A stretch of 64,000 bases of DNA from NCBI RefSeq assembly GCF_041431415.1, contig NZ_CP107845.1, positions 7,378,001 to 7,442,000 on the forward strand, read 5' to 3'. The position numbers were made by a program, and so were the translations under genes. Position 1 is the first letter of the stretch. Each line of letters opens with the position of its first letter. Under the pieces are notes generated by a model that was given only the letters and a program-made list of their open reading frames with translations, did not search any database and was not told where the DNA came from. The stretch is from Streptomyces sp. NBC_00513. GTDB lineage: Bacteria; Actinomycetota; Actinomycetes; Streptomycetales; Streptomycetaceae. This document shows, in pieces, positions 42,700-51,514 of this stretch.

Positions 42700-43680
42700 A
42701 TGGGCACAGCGACTCGGGTACCACAGCGCCGCGACGTGATGGCGGTGGAGGCGGAACTGCGGATGGAGGGCGAGGAACTCTCCGCCGAGGAGGCGTGGGC
42801 CGCGTTGCGCCGCCACGGCGGATGGCGACTCGTACGGGACGCCTTCACGAGGTTCCGCTACGCCGACGGGTTCAGCCATTCCCGGGCGCTCGCGCTCCAG
42901 ACCGTACTGTCGATCGTCCCTCTGGCCATCGCCGTCATAGGCCTCTCCAGCGTGCTGCACACCGAGGACATAGGCCGGATCGCCGAACTGACGATCCGGC
43001 GGCTCGCGAGCGGCCCCAGCCAGGACGTCGTGGACGACGCCCTGCTGCAGAGCCGCCGACAGGTCGGCGACGGCAGCCAGGCCGCGCTCTGGCTCGGACT
43101 GCTGTTCTCGGTGGTCAACATCACCACCAGCCTGTGCCAGGTGGAACGCGGGGCCAACCGCATCTACGGAGTGGAACGCGACCGCCCGTTCCTGCGCAAG
43201 TACACCCGAGGGCTGATGATGGCCGTGCTCGCGGGGCTGCCCCTCGGACTGAGCTTCGCGGTCACCGTCCTCGGAGCCGACCTCACCCGGGCCGTCGCGG
43301 AGGTCTACCAGCTGAGTCCGACCACCACCCGGGTGTGGGAGGTCCTGCGCTGGCCCGTCGGCATCCTGCTGGCCGTGATCGCCACCAGCGCCATCTTCCG
43401 CCGCTCGCCGCGCCGCACCCAGCCCGGCTACACGTGGCTGGCCTTCGGCGCCGGCGTCTACCTGGCGCTGTGGCTGGCGGCGACCTGGGGACTGAGCCTC
43501 TACGTCGGGGCCAGCGGCTCCTTCAGCAACGTCTACGGACCCCTCAGCGCCTTCATGTCGCTGCTGCTCTGGTCCTACCTCACCTCGCTCGCCCTCTTCC
43601 TGGGCCTCGCGTTCGCCGCTCAACTGGAAGCGGTACGGGCCGGGGTGGCGGCCCCGGTCACGGACGACCCCGGGGTCTGA
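42700..43680 (+). CDS. YihY/BrkB family membrane protein
   Basis: 326 aa, six TM helices after a charged N-terminus of about 50 residues; the family patterns FSHSRALALQTVLSIVPLAI and VYGPLSAFMSLLLWSYLTSL are clear. Role of the family is unknown; membership in a lipid operon suggests membrane biogenesis. Paralogue of 5818-6657. Confidence 0.88.
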   Translation: MGTATRVPQRRDVMAVEAELRMEGEELSAEEAWAALRRHGGWRLVRDAFTRFRYADGFSHSRALALQTVLSIVPLAIAVIGLSSVLHTEDIGRIAELTIRRLASGPSQDVVDDALLQSRRQVGDGSQAALWLGLLFSVVNITTSLCQVERGANRIYGVERDRPFLRKYTRGLMMAVLAGLPLGLSFAVTVLGADLTRAVAEVYQLSPTTTRVWEVLRWPVGILLAVIATSAIFRRSPRRTQPGYTWLAFGAGVYLALWLAATWGLSLYVGASGSFSNVYGPLSAFMSLLLWSYLTSLALFLGLAFAAQLEAVRAGVAAPVTDDPGV

Positions 43681-43727
43681 CGAGGCCACCCGCCATGCTC
43701 CCCGCACGGAAAGGAAACACCCCGACG

Positions 43728-44531
43728 ATGGTTCAGCGCACCGGCCGACCGCGGCGACTCCTGGCGGGACTCACGTCCCGCCACTTCGGACCCGACACGA
43801 GATTCGGCGTGCGGCTGTTGGCGACGGTGGTCGTCACCGCCGTGGTGGCCGTGCCCTTCGCCCTCGCCCTGGTCCTCGTCGAGTCCGGGTGGGCGCCCCT
43901 GTACCGCCTGGACCAGGACACGGCCGCACGGCTCCACGACTCCGCGCTCGGCCGTCCCGGATGGGTGCGGGTGCTCGACTTCCTCACGAACGTCGTGTGG
44001 GGGCCGTTGACGATGCGCCTGTCGGTGGCCGTCCTGGTGGTGTGGCTCCTCCTGCGGGGCGCCCGGCGCCTGGCCGTGTGGGCGGCCGTCACCGCGATCG
44101 GGAGCGGCCTGCTGGGCCTGCTCACGAAGAACGTGGTCGAACGCGCCCGCCCCCACCTGTCCGACCCCGTCGCCGACGCGCCCGGCTTCTCCTTCCCCTC
44201 CGGGCACGCCATGACGGCCATGACCTCCTGCGCCGTGCTGCTGCTGGCCCTTCTCCCCCTGGTGCCCCGCAGATGGCGGCCGCTGCCGTGGCTGCTCGCC
44301 GGCCTCACGGTGCTGGGCGTCGGCTACACGCGGGTCGCGCTCGGCGTGCACTGGGTGAGCGACGTGTTGGGGGGCTGGCTGCTGGGTCTGGCCGTGGTCA
44401 CGGCGACCACGCTGGCCTTCGAGGCCTGGCGGTCCGACGTCGGGCGCGAGCGCACCACGCCCGCGGAGGGTCTGGAACCCGAGATCGTGGGCGCCGACCC
44501 CGAACCGCCCGTCGACGTCCGACGGTCCTGA
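43728..44531 (+). CDS. PAP2-family phosphatase
   Basis: 267 aa from ATG 43728 (AAGGAA upstream; an earlier ATG at 43695 is less likely). Six TM helices with the three PAP2 motifs: KNVVERARPHL, FSFPSGHAM and RVALGVHWVSDVLGGW. Expected to dephosphorylate membrane lipids such as undecaprenyl pyrophosphate or phosphatidate. The tail is disordered and acidic. Last gene of the rightward operon, ended by the hairpin at 44555. Confidence 0.9.
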   Translation: MVQRTGRPRRLLAGLTSRHFGPDTRFGVRLLATVVVTAVVAVPFALALVLVESGWAPLYRLDQDTAARLHDSALGRPGWVRVLDFLTNVVWGPLTMRLSVAVLVVWLLLRGARRLAVWAAVTAIGSGLLGLLTKNVVERARPHLSDPVADAPGFSFPSGHAMTAMTSCAVLLLALLPLVPRRWRPLPWLLAGLTVLGVGYTRVALGVHWVSDVLGGWLLGLAVVTATTLAFEAWRSDVGRERTTPAEGLEPEIVGADPEPPVDVRRS

Positions 44532-44554
44532 AGGGGAGCCTGCGCCAGACGTGC

Positions 44555-44589
44555 GTCGGCCCCGCCCGGACGTTCCGGGCGGGGCCGAC
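44555..44589. terminator. Perfect 16-bp bidirectional terminator
   Basis: GTCGGCCCCGCCCGGA and its exact complement flank CGT, between the convergent PAP2 and Mrr-like genes. Confidence 0.85.
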
Positions 44590-44622
44590 AGGACCGGCCG
44601 TACCGGGTCAGGTCGAGGGGGG

Positions 44623-45438
44623 TCAGGCCACGACAGCGGGGTCGCCCGTGTCGTACGCCGTGTCCCACGGCGCCGGACCCGTGCCGGCCGACCAGTCGTC
44701 GAGCGCCTGCCGGTCGAAGCAGAGGATCCCGCACTGCTCGGCGTACTCGACGGCGGGCTGGGTGTACTCGCTCGTGGTCACCACCGCCGCGAGCTGGGCC
44801 TCGTGCACGGCGTAGCAGGTGCCGCCGAAGCGCTGCATGTCCTGGGACCCGACCTTGTTGGTGGGGCCGTAGCGCTTGCACTGGATGACGACACGGCGGC
44901 CGTCGGGGGCGGTGGCGAGGACGTCGGCCCCCAGGTCCCCGGCCCCGCCGACGACCTCGACGTCTCGACACCCGTCCCGCTCGCAGAGGTCGGCGACGGC
45001 CTGCTCGAACTCGTAGGCGTCCAGCAGGGTGTAGTCGACGCCCCGGACCTCGTACACCCGGGCTTCCACGGCCGCCGCCTCCGCTGCCGCCACAGCCGCG
45101 GCTTCCGCCTCCGCTGCCGCCGCTTCGGCCTCGGCCGTCTCGGCCGTCTCGACCGCGGTGACCGCGGCGCACCGCAGGGTGCGCGCGGTGCGCCGCGCCG
45201 CCCTGCGGATCCGCAGGCTGCGCCGCGCGGGAGCCGAGCACCCGGCCACCGTCAGGGAGGCCAGGACGACCAGCGCTGCGGCGAGGGGGTGCTCCCGGGC
45301 GGCGTCGGCCAGGACCCGCAGGGTGAGTCCCGCGCCGCACACCGTCAGGGCGGCGATGACGAACCAGCGGGCGGTGGAGCGCGTGCTGAACCGGTACCGA
45401 CGTCTGGCGGGGTACTCGGGTCGGACGGGTATGGTCAT
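44623..45438 (-). CDS. Membrane-anchored Mrr-like restriction endonuclease domain protein
   Basis: 271 aa. Two TM helices (about residues 25-65), then an Ala/Glu-rich coiled stretch (about 95-125), then an Mrr_cat domain of about 130 residues. The PD-(D/E)xK core is visible as GDLGADVLA followed by VVIQCKRYG (D...QxK). Mrr proteins cut modified foreign DNA; membrane-tethered versions are widespread in actinobacteria and not well studied. No methylase or other restriction gene is near. Confidence 0.85.
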   Translation of the reverse strand: MTIPVRPEYPARRRYRFSTRSTARWFVIAALTVCGAGLTLRVLADAAREHPLAAALVVLASLTVAGCSAPARRSLRIRRAARRTARTLRCAAVTAVETAETAEAEAAAAEAEAAAVAAAEAAAVEARVYEVRGVDYTLLDAYEFEQAVADLCERDGCRDVEVVGGAGDLGADVLATAPDGRRVVIQCKRYGPTNKVGSQDMQRFGGTCYAVHEAQLAAVVTTSEYTQPAVEYAEQCGILCFDRQALDDWSAGTGPAPWDTAYDTGDPAVVA

Positions 45439-45604
45439 CGGCGCGCCCCCTGGTCGTGTTCAAGATCGTTGGTGGCGTCTGCCCCGACCACCCCGCTTCA
45501 CGCACTGGCCTGCCGCGATCACCGCGCCGGGCGTCGTGGCCGGACCTGGTGCCGACACGGGCGGCGCGAGCCGCCATACTGGGGCGACTTTGAGGAGCAT
45601 GGAC

Positions 45605-46843
45605 ATGACGGATCGAGATCTGGCGCGGCACCCCGGCGGCGCGGACGTGGCGAGCCCGGACATGGCGGACCCCGCCTCCTCCCTCGCCGACCGGCGCATT
45701 CGTCGCATCCGCCGACGCCTGGAACGGCTGATCGGCGTGGCCGCGACCGAGGGGAACAGCGTGCTTCCCCTGCGGAACGGGGACGAGATCTTCACGGCGA
45801 TGCTGGACCAGGTCGACTCGGCCCGCCACACCGTGGACATGATGACGTTCGTCTACTGGAAGGGCGACATCGCGCGCCGCTTCGCCGAGGCGCTCGCCGG
45901 CCGGGCCCGCGCGGGCGTCCGGGTGCGCCTGTTGCTGGACGGCTTCGGCAGCCGCCTCATAGAGGGCGAGCTGCTGGAACGGATGAGCGATGCCGGGGTC
46001 GAGGTCGCCTGGTTCCGCAAGCCGCTCTACCTCTCGCCGCTGAAGCAGAACCACCGCTGCCACCGCAAGGTGCTGGTGGTGGACGAGGAGGTGGCGTTCA
46101 CCGGGGGTGTCGGCATCGCCGAGGAGTGGTGCGGCGACGCGCGCAATCCCAAGGAATGGCGCGACACCCACGTGGAACTCCGCGGACCGGCCGTCGACGG
46201 GATCGCGGCCGCCTTCGCCCAGAACTGGGCGGAGTGCCACGACGACCTCTTCGACGACCGCGACCGGTTCGTGGACCACAAGCCCGCCGGTGAGGCCATC
46301 GTGCAGGTGGTCCGCGGCTCGGCCAGCTTCGGCTGGCAGGACATGCAGACGCTGATGCGCGTCGTCCTGGAATCGGCGGAGGAACGGGTGCGTCTGGCCA
46401 CCGCGTACTTCGCCCCCGACACCTATTTCGTGGAACTGCTGTGCGCGACGGCGCGCAGGGGAGTGGCGGTCCAGATCCTGCTGCCCGGATCCCACACGGA
46501 CAAGCGGGTGTGCCAGTTGGCGGGACAGCACCACTACGAGGCCCTGACCGCCGCGGGAGTGGAGATCTTCCAGTACCAACCGACGATGATGCACGCCAAG
46601 GTCATGACGATGGACGGTGTCGTCTCCCTGGTGGGCTCGACGAACTTCAACCGACGCTCCCTCGACCACGACGAGGAGGTCATGCTCGCGGTGATGGACG
46701 TCGAGTTCACGGGTGTGCTCGACGCCCACTACGACCAGGACCTGGAGGTCAGTGACCGGATCAAGGCCGGCCGGTGGAAGCGGCGCTCGCTGCGTCAGCG
46801 CGCCCGCGAGGCCGCCGTGCTGCCCATCCGTCGCTTCCTCTGA
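45605..46843 (+). CDS. Cardiolipin synthase-like PLD family protein
   Basis: 412 aa from ATG 45605, chosen because GAGGAG sits 7 bases upstream, too close for ATG 45599. Two HKD motifs: HRKVLVVDEE near residue 155 and HAKVMTMDG near 330 followed by VGSTNFNRRSL. It lacks the N-terminal TM pair of ClsA, as ClsB/ClsC-like proteins do. Likely cardiolipin or phosphatidyl-transfer activity. It converges on the ArsR gene. Confidence 0.88.
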   Translation: MTDRDLARHPGGADVASPDMADPASSLADRRIRRIRRRLERLIGVAATEGNSVLPLRNGDEIFTAMLDQVDSARHTVDMMTFVYWKGDIARRFAEALAGRARAGVRVRLLLDGFGSRLIEGELLERMSDAGVEVAWFRKPLYLSPLKQNHRCHRKVLVVDEEVAFTGGVGIAEEWCGDARNPKEWRDTHVELRGPAVDGIAAAFAQNWAECHDDLFDDRDRFVDHKPAGEAIVQVVRGSASFGWQDMQTLMRVVLESAEERVRLATAYFAPDTYFVELLCATARRGVAVQILLPGSHTDKRVCQLAGQHHYEALTAAGVEIFQYQPTMMHAKVMTMDGVVSLVGSTNFNRRSLDHDEEVMLAVMDVEFTGVLDAHYDQDLEVSDRIKAGRWKRRSLRQRAREAAVLPIRRFL

Positions 46844-46915
46844 CCCGTCCTCGACCGCGGTGTCGCGCGGCGAGCGATGCGGCTCGTCGTGAACGTGTGA
46901 TCGGTGGGGAAAAGT

Positions 46916-46959
46916 GTGACCGGGTAGGGGTCGGGCTCGCCCGGCCCCTACGCGGTCAC
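46916..46959. terminator. Hairpin overlapping the ArsR gene 3' end
   Basis: GTGACC/GGTCAC, TAGGGG/CCCCTA and GGG/CCC nest into one stem between the convergent cardiolipin-synthase-like and ArsR genes. It covers the last codons of the ArsR gene (stop at 46948). Confidence 0.65.
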
Positions 46960-47277
46960 GCCCCGACGCTCGGCGGCCACGATCGCGTCGAGGAGGCCGG
47001 GGAAGGCCCCGTCCGTCTCGGCGCGCCGCAGGGCGTTCATCCGTGAGGTGCCGGCGTAGTACTGCCGGATGAGGCCCGCCTCGCGCAGGATCCGAAAGTG
47101 ATGTGTGGCCGTGGACTTGCTGACGGGAAGGTCGAACGCCCCGCACTTGATGTCGGTGGGGGAGTCGCGCAGCTGTATGAGGATGCTCCGCCGCACGGGT
47201 TCGACGAGGGCTTCGAGCACCTGCTGCAGGGTGATCGTTCGCAGGTCGGGGTGGGGCGGGACGCGATCGGTGTCCAT
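46948..47277 (-). CDS. ArsR-family HTH regulator
   Basis: 109 aa. The winged HTH spans about residues 20-80 (ALVEPVRRSILIQL, then LPVSKSTATHHFRIL). No metal-binding Cys cluster typical of ArsR/SmtB (ELCVC) is present, so a non-metal signal is likely. Divergent from a quinone oxidoreductase gene across 93 bases that contain a dyad; control of both genes is inferred. Confidence 0.87.
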   Translation of the reverse strand: MDTDRVPPHPDLRTITLQQVLEALVEPVRRSILIQLRDSPTDIKCGAFDLPVSKSTATHHFRILREAGLIRQYYAGTSRMNALRRAETDGAFPGLLDAIVAAERRGVTA

Positions 47278-47293
47278 GCCCCCATCGTACGAC

Positions 47294-47320
47294 TGCGATA
47301 AAAGTTTGACAGTCATCGCA
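47294..47320. promoter_or_regulatory. Dyad between ArsR and oxidoreductase genes
   Basis: TGCGAT (47294-47299) and ATCGCA (47315-47320) are inverted, 15 bases apart, inside an AT-rich island. TTGACA at 47306-47311 lies between them as a possible rightward -35. Likely ArsR operator. Confidence 0.5.
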
Positions 47321-47370
47321 CTTTGGGATGGGGTGCATCGCGACCCTTCCCCAGGTGAAAGGACGACCCG

Positions 47371-48369
47371 ATGACCAGGACGGTGCTGTTCCACGAACTC
47401 GGCGGGCCCGAGGTGTTGAGGTTGGAGAACACGGAGGTCGGCGAACCGGGACCCGGTGAGGTGCGGATCCGCGTGGACGCCATCGGCCTGAACCGGGCGG
47501 AGGCGCTGTTCCGAGCCGGCCTGTACATCGAACCGGTGAAGCGCTTCCCCGCGCGCCTGGGTTCCGAGGCCGCCGGAGTCGTCGAGGCGGTCGGCGAGGG
47601 TGTCACCGGATTACGGCCCGGACAGCCGGTGAGCACCGTTCCCGGCTTCTCGCAGAACGACCACGGGGTGTACGCGGAACGGGCGATCGTGCCCGCCTCC
47701 GCGGTGTTGCGCCGCCCCGAGAGCCTCGGAGCCATCGAGGGCGCCGCGGTGTGGATGCCCTACGTGACGGCCTACGGCGCGCTCGTGGAGGTCGGTGGGA
47801 TGCGGCCCGGTGACACGGTCGTCCTGAACGCGGCGTCCAGCAGTGTGGGCCTCGCCGCCCTTCAGGTCGCCGAACGCATCGGTGCCACCTCGATCGCCCT
47901 CACCCGCACCGCCGCGAAGCGCGAAGCCCTGCTGGAACAGGGCGCGGCGGAGGTGATCGTCACCGATGAGGAGGACGTGGTCGAGCGGGTGCTCGCGGCC
48001 ACCGGCGGCCGGGGAGCCGAGTACGTCTTCGACGCCGTGGCCGGTCCCGGCGTCCTGGAACTGGGGAAGGTGGTCGCCGCCGACGGCATGCTCCTGGTGT
48101 ACGGCGCCCTGAGTGGCCTGCCGACGCCCTACCCGGGACTCGACCTGGGCATGCCCGCGCTCAACATGCGGACGTACACCATGCTCGAGACGACCGCCCG
48201 GCCCGAGCGACTGCGACGGGCGGAGGCCTTCGTGGTCTCCGGCCTGCGGTCGGGCGCCTTCCGGCCCGTGGTGGACCGGACGTTCGAACTGGACGAGATC
48301 GTCGAGGCCCACCGGTACCTGGAGTCGAACGCCCAGATCGGCAAGATCGTGGTCACCGTTTCCCACTGA
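47371..48369 (+). CDS. Zinc-free quinone oxidoreductase (MDR family)
   Basis: 332 aa, complete medium-chain dehydrogenase/reductase: N-terminal GroES-like part (GPEVLRLE, LGSEAAGVVEAVG), NADPH site AASSSVGLAALQVAERIGA, and C-terminal EIVEAHRYLES. Without the usual structural zinc Cys set, it fits NADPH:quinone reductase. Ribosome site GAAAGGA upstream. Its stop codon is the first unit of an 8-bp tandem repeat. Confidence 0.9.
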   Translation: MTRTVLFHELGGPEVLRLENTEVGEPGPGEVRIRVDAIGLNRAEALFRAGLYIEPVKRFPARLGSEAAGVVEAVGEGVTGLRPGQPVSTVPGFSQNDHGVYAERAIVPASAVLRRPESLGAIEGAAVWMPYVTAYGALVEVGGMRPGDTVVLNAASSSVGLAALQVAERIGATSIALTRTAAKREALLEQGAAEVIVTDEEDVVERVLAATGGRGAEYVFDAVAGPGVLELGKVVAADGMLLVYGALSGLPTPYPGLDLGMPALNMRTYTMLETTARPERLRRAEAFVVSGLRSGAFRPVVDRTFELDEIVEAHRYLESNAQIGKIVVTVSH

Positions 48370-48406
48370 CCCACTGACCCACTGACCCACTGACCCACTG
48401 ACCCAC
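48362..48406. repeat. 8-bp tandem repeat across the stop codon
   Basis: CCCACTGA is repeated five times plus a partial sixth copy. The first copy includes the stop of the oxidoreductase gene. As 8 is not a multiple of three, successive TGA triplets fall in all three frames. Confidence 0.95.
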
Positions 48407-48854
48407 GGCCCCGTCGGCATGCGGCGGGGCCGCCGCCGTTCGGGAAGCGGGGGTGTGGGGGTCGGCAGGTGGGTATCGGGGCCCGGCGATCACCTCTCAC
48501 GGGTGAACTGCGCCCACGACGTACACGGCCGCGAGCGTGGTTCGTTCGCCGCGGCCCACGCTCGCGCCGTCGGTTTCGCGGGCGACCGTACCGCAGTGGT
48601 GAGCGCGGCCAACACGGCGGCGAACCGGCCGACTCGGCGGTGCCGGCGGCGCACGACGGCGCTCTCCACGACGGCGCGACGATGAGTGGCGCGGAGCCGC
48701 GAGGTGTCTCCCCCGTCGAACGGGGTATCGGCGTAGGACGTTCGAGAACCGGTAGCAGTCAACCGGTCTCGGGTCATCGGAATCGCCCACACCAACACAC
48801 TTCACAGGCAGCGTGGGTAGAGTCCGCACCACACACATCGATCGAGGAGCCCTC
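48407..48854. other. 450-base gap upstream of the histone-like gene
   Basis: No gene supported. It holds the promoter of the gene at 48855; a GAGGAG ribosome site lies at 48844-48849. Nothing else specific is seen. Confidence 0.4.
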
Positions 48855-49655
48855 ATGCCCACGCAGGAGATTCCCACTCTCAAGTCCCAGTACGCGGACA
48901 AGGTCACCGCCGACCTTGATCTGAACACCGCCGAACAGGACCGCATTCGCGGGGAGATCACCTCCCTGCAGGAACGTCTGGCCGGCTTGGAGCAGGACCA
49001 CGAACTCCTTGTCGGAATGCGTGCCGCCCTCGGCGACAACGCACTCGCGGTGCCCGGGCCGCGCACCGGCAAGAAGCCCGCGACGGCCGTGAAGGCCACC
49101 ACGCCCACGAGGAAGCAGACGGGAGCGAAGACCGCGACCACCGGCTCGGTGAAGAAGTCGACGGCGACGAAGACGTCGTCCGCGCCGAAGTCCACGACGG
49201 CCAAGTCCACGGCGACCAAGTCCACGACGGCCAAGGCCACGGCGCCGAAGTCGACGGAGGCGAAGGCAACCGCCGCGGTGGCCGAGTCGAAGCAGTCCGC
49301 CGCCAAGCCGGTCGCCGCGAAGCAGCCGGTCGCGAAGAAGCCCGTGGCCAAGAAGGCGGCCGCGGCGGACAAGAACCAGGTCCCCCTGACGGAACTGATC
49401 CACCAGCACCTGACCGGTCAGACGGAGCCGAAGACGGCCGCCGAGATCTCCCAGGCCCTGGCGGTCGCCCACCCGGATCGCAGCCTCAACGACAACCTGG
49501 TGCGTACGAGCACCGAGCGTCTGGTCGCCCGTAGTCTGGTCGAGCGCGCCAAGCAGGGCTCCACGGTCTACTACACGGCCACCCGGACCGACGCCGTGGC
49601 CGCCGTGGCCCCGGCGGCGACCGCCGACAAGGCAGTGGCCGCGGCCGGCGTCTGA
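48855..49655 (+). CDS. Histone-H1-like lysine-rich protein with winged-helix end
   Basis: 266 aa from ATG 48855 (GAGGAG upstream). Three parts: an N-terminal helical or coiled-coil region (residues about 1-58, EQDRIRGEITSLQERLAGLE); a Lys/Ala/Thr/Ser low-complexity region of about 110 residues with repeated KSTTAK and AKKPVAKK units, like eukaryotic H1 tails; and a winged-helix-like domain (LTELIHQHLTGQTEPKTAAE, TERLVARSLVERAKQ). DNA compaction or regulation as a nucleoid-associated protein is inferred; similar proteins are annotated only as regulatory in Streptomyces. Confidence 0.78.
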   Translation: MPTQEIPTLKSQYADKVTADLDLNTAEQDRIRGEITSLQERLAGLEQDHELLVGMRAALGDNALAVPGPRTGKKPATAVKATTPTRKQTGAKTATTGSVKKSTATKTSSAPKSTTAKSTATKSTTAKATAPKSTEAKATAAVAESKQSAAKPVAAKQPVAKKPVAKKAAAADKNQVPLTELIHQHLTGQTEPKTAAEISQALAVAHPDRSLNDNLVRTSTERLVARSLVERAKQGSTVYYTATRTDAVAAVAPAATADKAVAAAGV

Positions 49656-49781
49656 TCCGAACCACGCGTGGTGCGTCGGGGCTGTTTCCACCGGTACGGC
49701 GGAGCCTGGCCGGGAGAACAGCCCCTCGCGCACGGGGGCGCGCGGGACGTGCGACGTCGACCCGTGCGATCGGACGTGTCG

Positions 49782-50504
49782 TCAGAGGCCGCGGGTGCGG
49801 GTCCGTGCGTGTTCGACGGCGGCCGCGGCGAATCCGCTGATCAGCGGGTGGGCGCGGGTGACGTCCCCGTCGAGTTCGGGCTGGAAGAGCGTGGCCAGGA
49901 AGAAGGGGTGCGTGGACAGTTCGACGATGCGGACCTCGCCGGATTCGTCGGTGCCGGGAAACGTCAGCCCGTGTGCCCGCAGGAGTTCGAGGTGGTACGG
50001 ATTGGGTCCGTAGGCGCAGTGGTAGCGCGCTCGGGTCCGGGCGGATCCCAGCAGATGGGCCGCGCGCGAGTCCGGCGCCACCCGAACGGTCCCCTCGTGA
50101 CCCACGAGTGAACAGGACAGGGGGACGACCACGGCCTCCTCGGGGGCGGCCATCGGATCGTTCTCGGCGTGTCGGGCACGCTCCAGACCGCAGGCGTTCC
50201 GTGCGAACTCCACAAGGGCGTGCTGGAAACCGCCGCAGGTGCCCAGGAAGGGAACGCCGTTCTCACGTGCCGAACGGATCGCCCTCAGGACACCGCTCTC
50301 ACTGCGGTACGGGCTGCCGGGCAGCACCCAGACCGCGTCGAAGCCGTCAACCCCCAGCCCGGCCTCCTCGGTGGGGATCCAGTAGGCGTCCAGGTCCAGC
50401 CCGTCCCGCAGGCGCAGCGCCTCGATCAAGCCGGGGACGCGCACGTGGGAGTGGACGGAGTCGGAACGGTCGCCCACGAGGGCGATGCGTGCGGTGGGGT
50501 TCAT
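49782..50504 (-). CDS. Glutamine amidotransferase-like protein related to CTP synthase C-terminus
   Basis: 240 aa from ATG 50504. Class I GATase fold with nucleophile Cys90 in FLGTCGGFQHALVEF. The distal catalytic pair is written LFQPE instead of the FHPE of CTP synthase, so the His is Gln, as in the family known as CTP synthase C-terminal region-related proteins. The normal glutaminase triad is therefore incomplete; activity unknown. Divergent from a LysR gene. Confidence 0.85.
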   Translation of the reverse strand: MNPTARIALVGDRSDSVHSHVRVPGLIEALRLRDGLDLDAYWIPTEEAGLGVDGFDAVWVLPGSPYRSESGVLRAIRSARENGVPFLGTCGGFQHALVEFARNACGLERARHAENDPMAAPEEAVVVPLSCSLVGHEGTVRVAPDSRAAHLLGSARTRARYHCAYGPNPYHLELLRAHGLTFPGTDESGEVRIVELSTHPFFLATLFQPELDGDVTRAHPLISGFAAAAVEHARTRTRGL

Positions 50505-50558
50505 GACAGCCATCCTGCTGAACAACCCATCATCAGGTCCAACGATGATGTGCTGTCC

Positions 50559-50581
50559 GCGCATCAGTGATACTGATGCGC
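50559..50581. promoter_or_regulatory. Perfect 10-bp-arm palindrome, LysR-type box
   Basis: GCGCATCAGT and its complement ACTGATGCGC flank GAT. It contains the T-N11-A pattern of LysR sites and ends directly at the ATG 50582. A second CATCAT/ATGATG dyad lies at 50528-50550. Located between divergent GATase and LysR genes. Confidence 0.7.
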
Positions 50582-51475
50582 ATGGATCCGCATCTGCTTC
50601 GCACCTTCGTCGCGGTCCTCGACCACCGCTCCTTCTCCACCGCGGCCACGGCCCTCGGCTACACCCAGTCCGCGGTCTCCCAACACATCGCCGCACTCGA
50701 AACGGACTTGGGCACCAGACTGGTCGAACGCCGGCCCGTGGCGCCCACACCTGCCGGTGCCCGGCTGATGGAACACGTCCCCGCCCTGCTCCTGCGCCTC
50801 GACGCCGCCCGTGCCGACATCGCCCGCCTGAACCAGGCCCCCACCACCCGACTCGCCCTCGCGTGCTCGCCCGCGGCCCTCGGTACGGCGGTCGCTCGGG
50901 CCCTCGCCCGACTGCGCGCCGGCACCCGCGTGGACGTGGAGGTGCGCGTCCTGAGCCGGGAAGCGGTCGTCGAGGACGTACTCACCGCACGGGCCGACCT
51001 GGGCCTGGTCGACGGCATCACCGCCCCCAGCGACCCCCTGCCGCTGCCGGACCTCGGCCCCACCACCACCCTGGCCGCGGCCGAGGAGCCCCTGGCGGTG
51101 ATCCTTCCCCTCGACCACCCGCTGGCGGAGCGTCGATCGCTGCGGCTGCCCGACCTCACCCAGGCCCAGTGGATCGACGCCCCCGACAGCGCCGTCCCTC
51201 TCGAACGGCTGCGCGGCGTATGCCGTACCGACGGATTCCCTTCGCGGATCCGCCACCGCGGAACCGACCTGTTCGGCCTCGCCGCGCTCGCAGCGGCCGG
51301 TCACGGACTCGCGGCACTGCCCCTGTCATCGGCCACCGCGCTCCCGGCCGTCGCGGCGGTCCCGATCAGCGCACCACGCCTGATCCACCGCACCGAACTC
51401 GTACACCCCGCCAACCCCACCTCTCCCGCCCGGCAGTTGATCGACCTCATCCTCGGCACGCCGCCGATCACGTGA
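50582..51475 (+). CDS. LysR-family transcriptional regulator
   Basis: 297 aa from ATG 50582 (upstream starts at 50567 and 50576 lie in the operator). N-terminal HTH (LLRTFVAVLDHRSFSTAATA, then LGYTQSAVSQHIAALE) and a substrate-binding domain to the end. It probably controls itself and the divergent GATase-like gene through the palindrome. Confidence 0.9.
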   Translation: MDPHLLRTFVAVLDHRSFSTAATALGYTQSAVSQHIAALETDLGTRLVERRPVAPTPAGARLMEHVPALLLRLDAARADIARLNQAPTTRLALACSPAALGTAVARALARLRAGTRVDVEVRVLSREAVVEDVLTARADLGLVDGITAPSDPLPLPDLGPTTTLAAAEEPLAVILPLDHPLAERRSLRLPDLTQAQWIDAPDSAVPLERLRGVCRTDGFPSRIRHRGTDLFGLAALAAAGHGLAALPLSSATALPAVAAVPISAPRLIHRTELVHPANPTSPARQLIDLILGTPPIT

Positions 51476-51514
51476 CCTGAACGCGCCGGACGCCCCGTCA
51501 CGAGGTACGCCACC

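Noticed and set aside
44555..44589. Inverted repeat as a mobile-element end
   Set aside because: Hairpin between convergent genes with a 3-base loop is best explained as a terminator.
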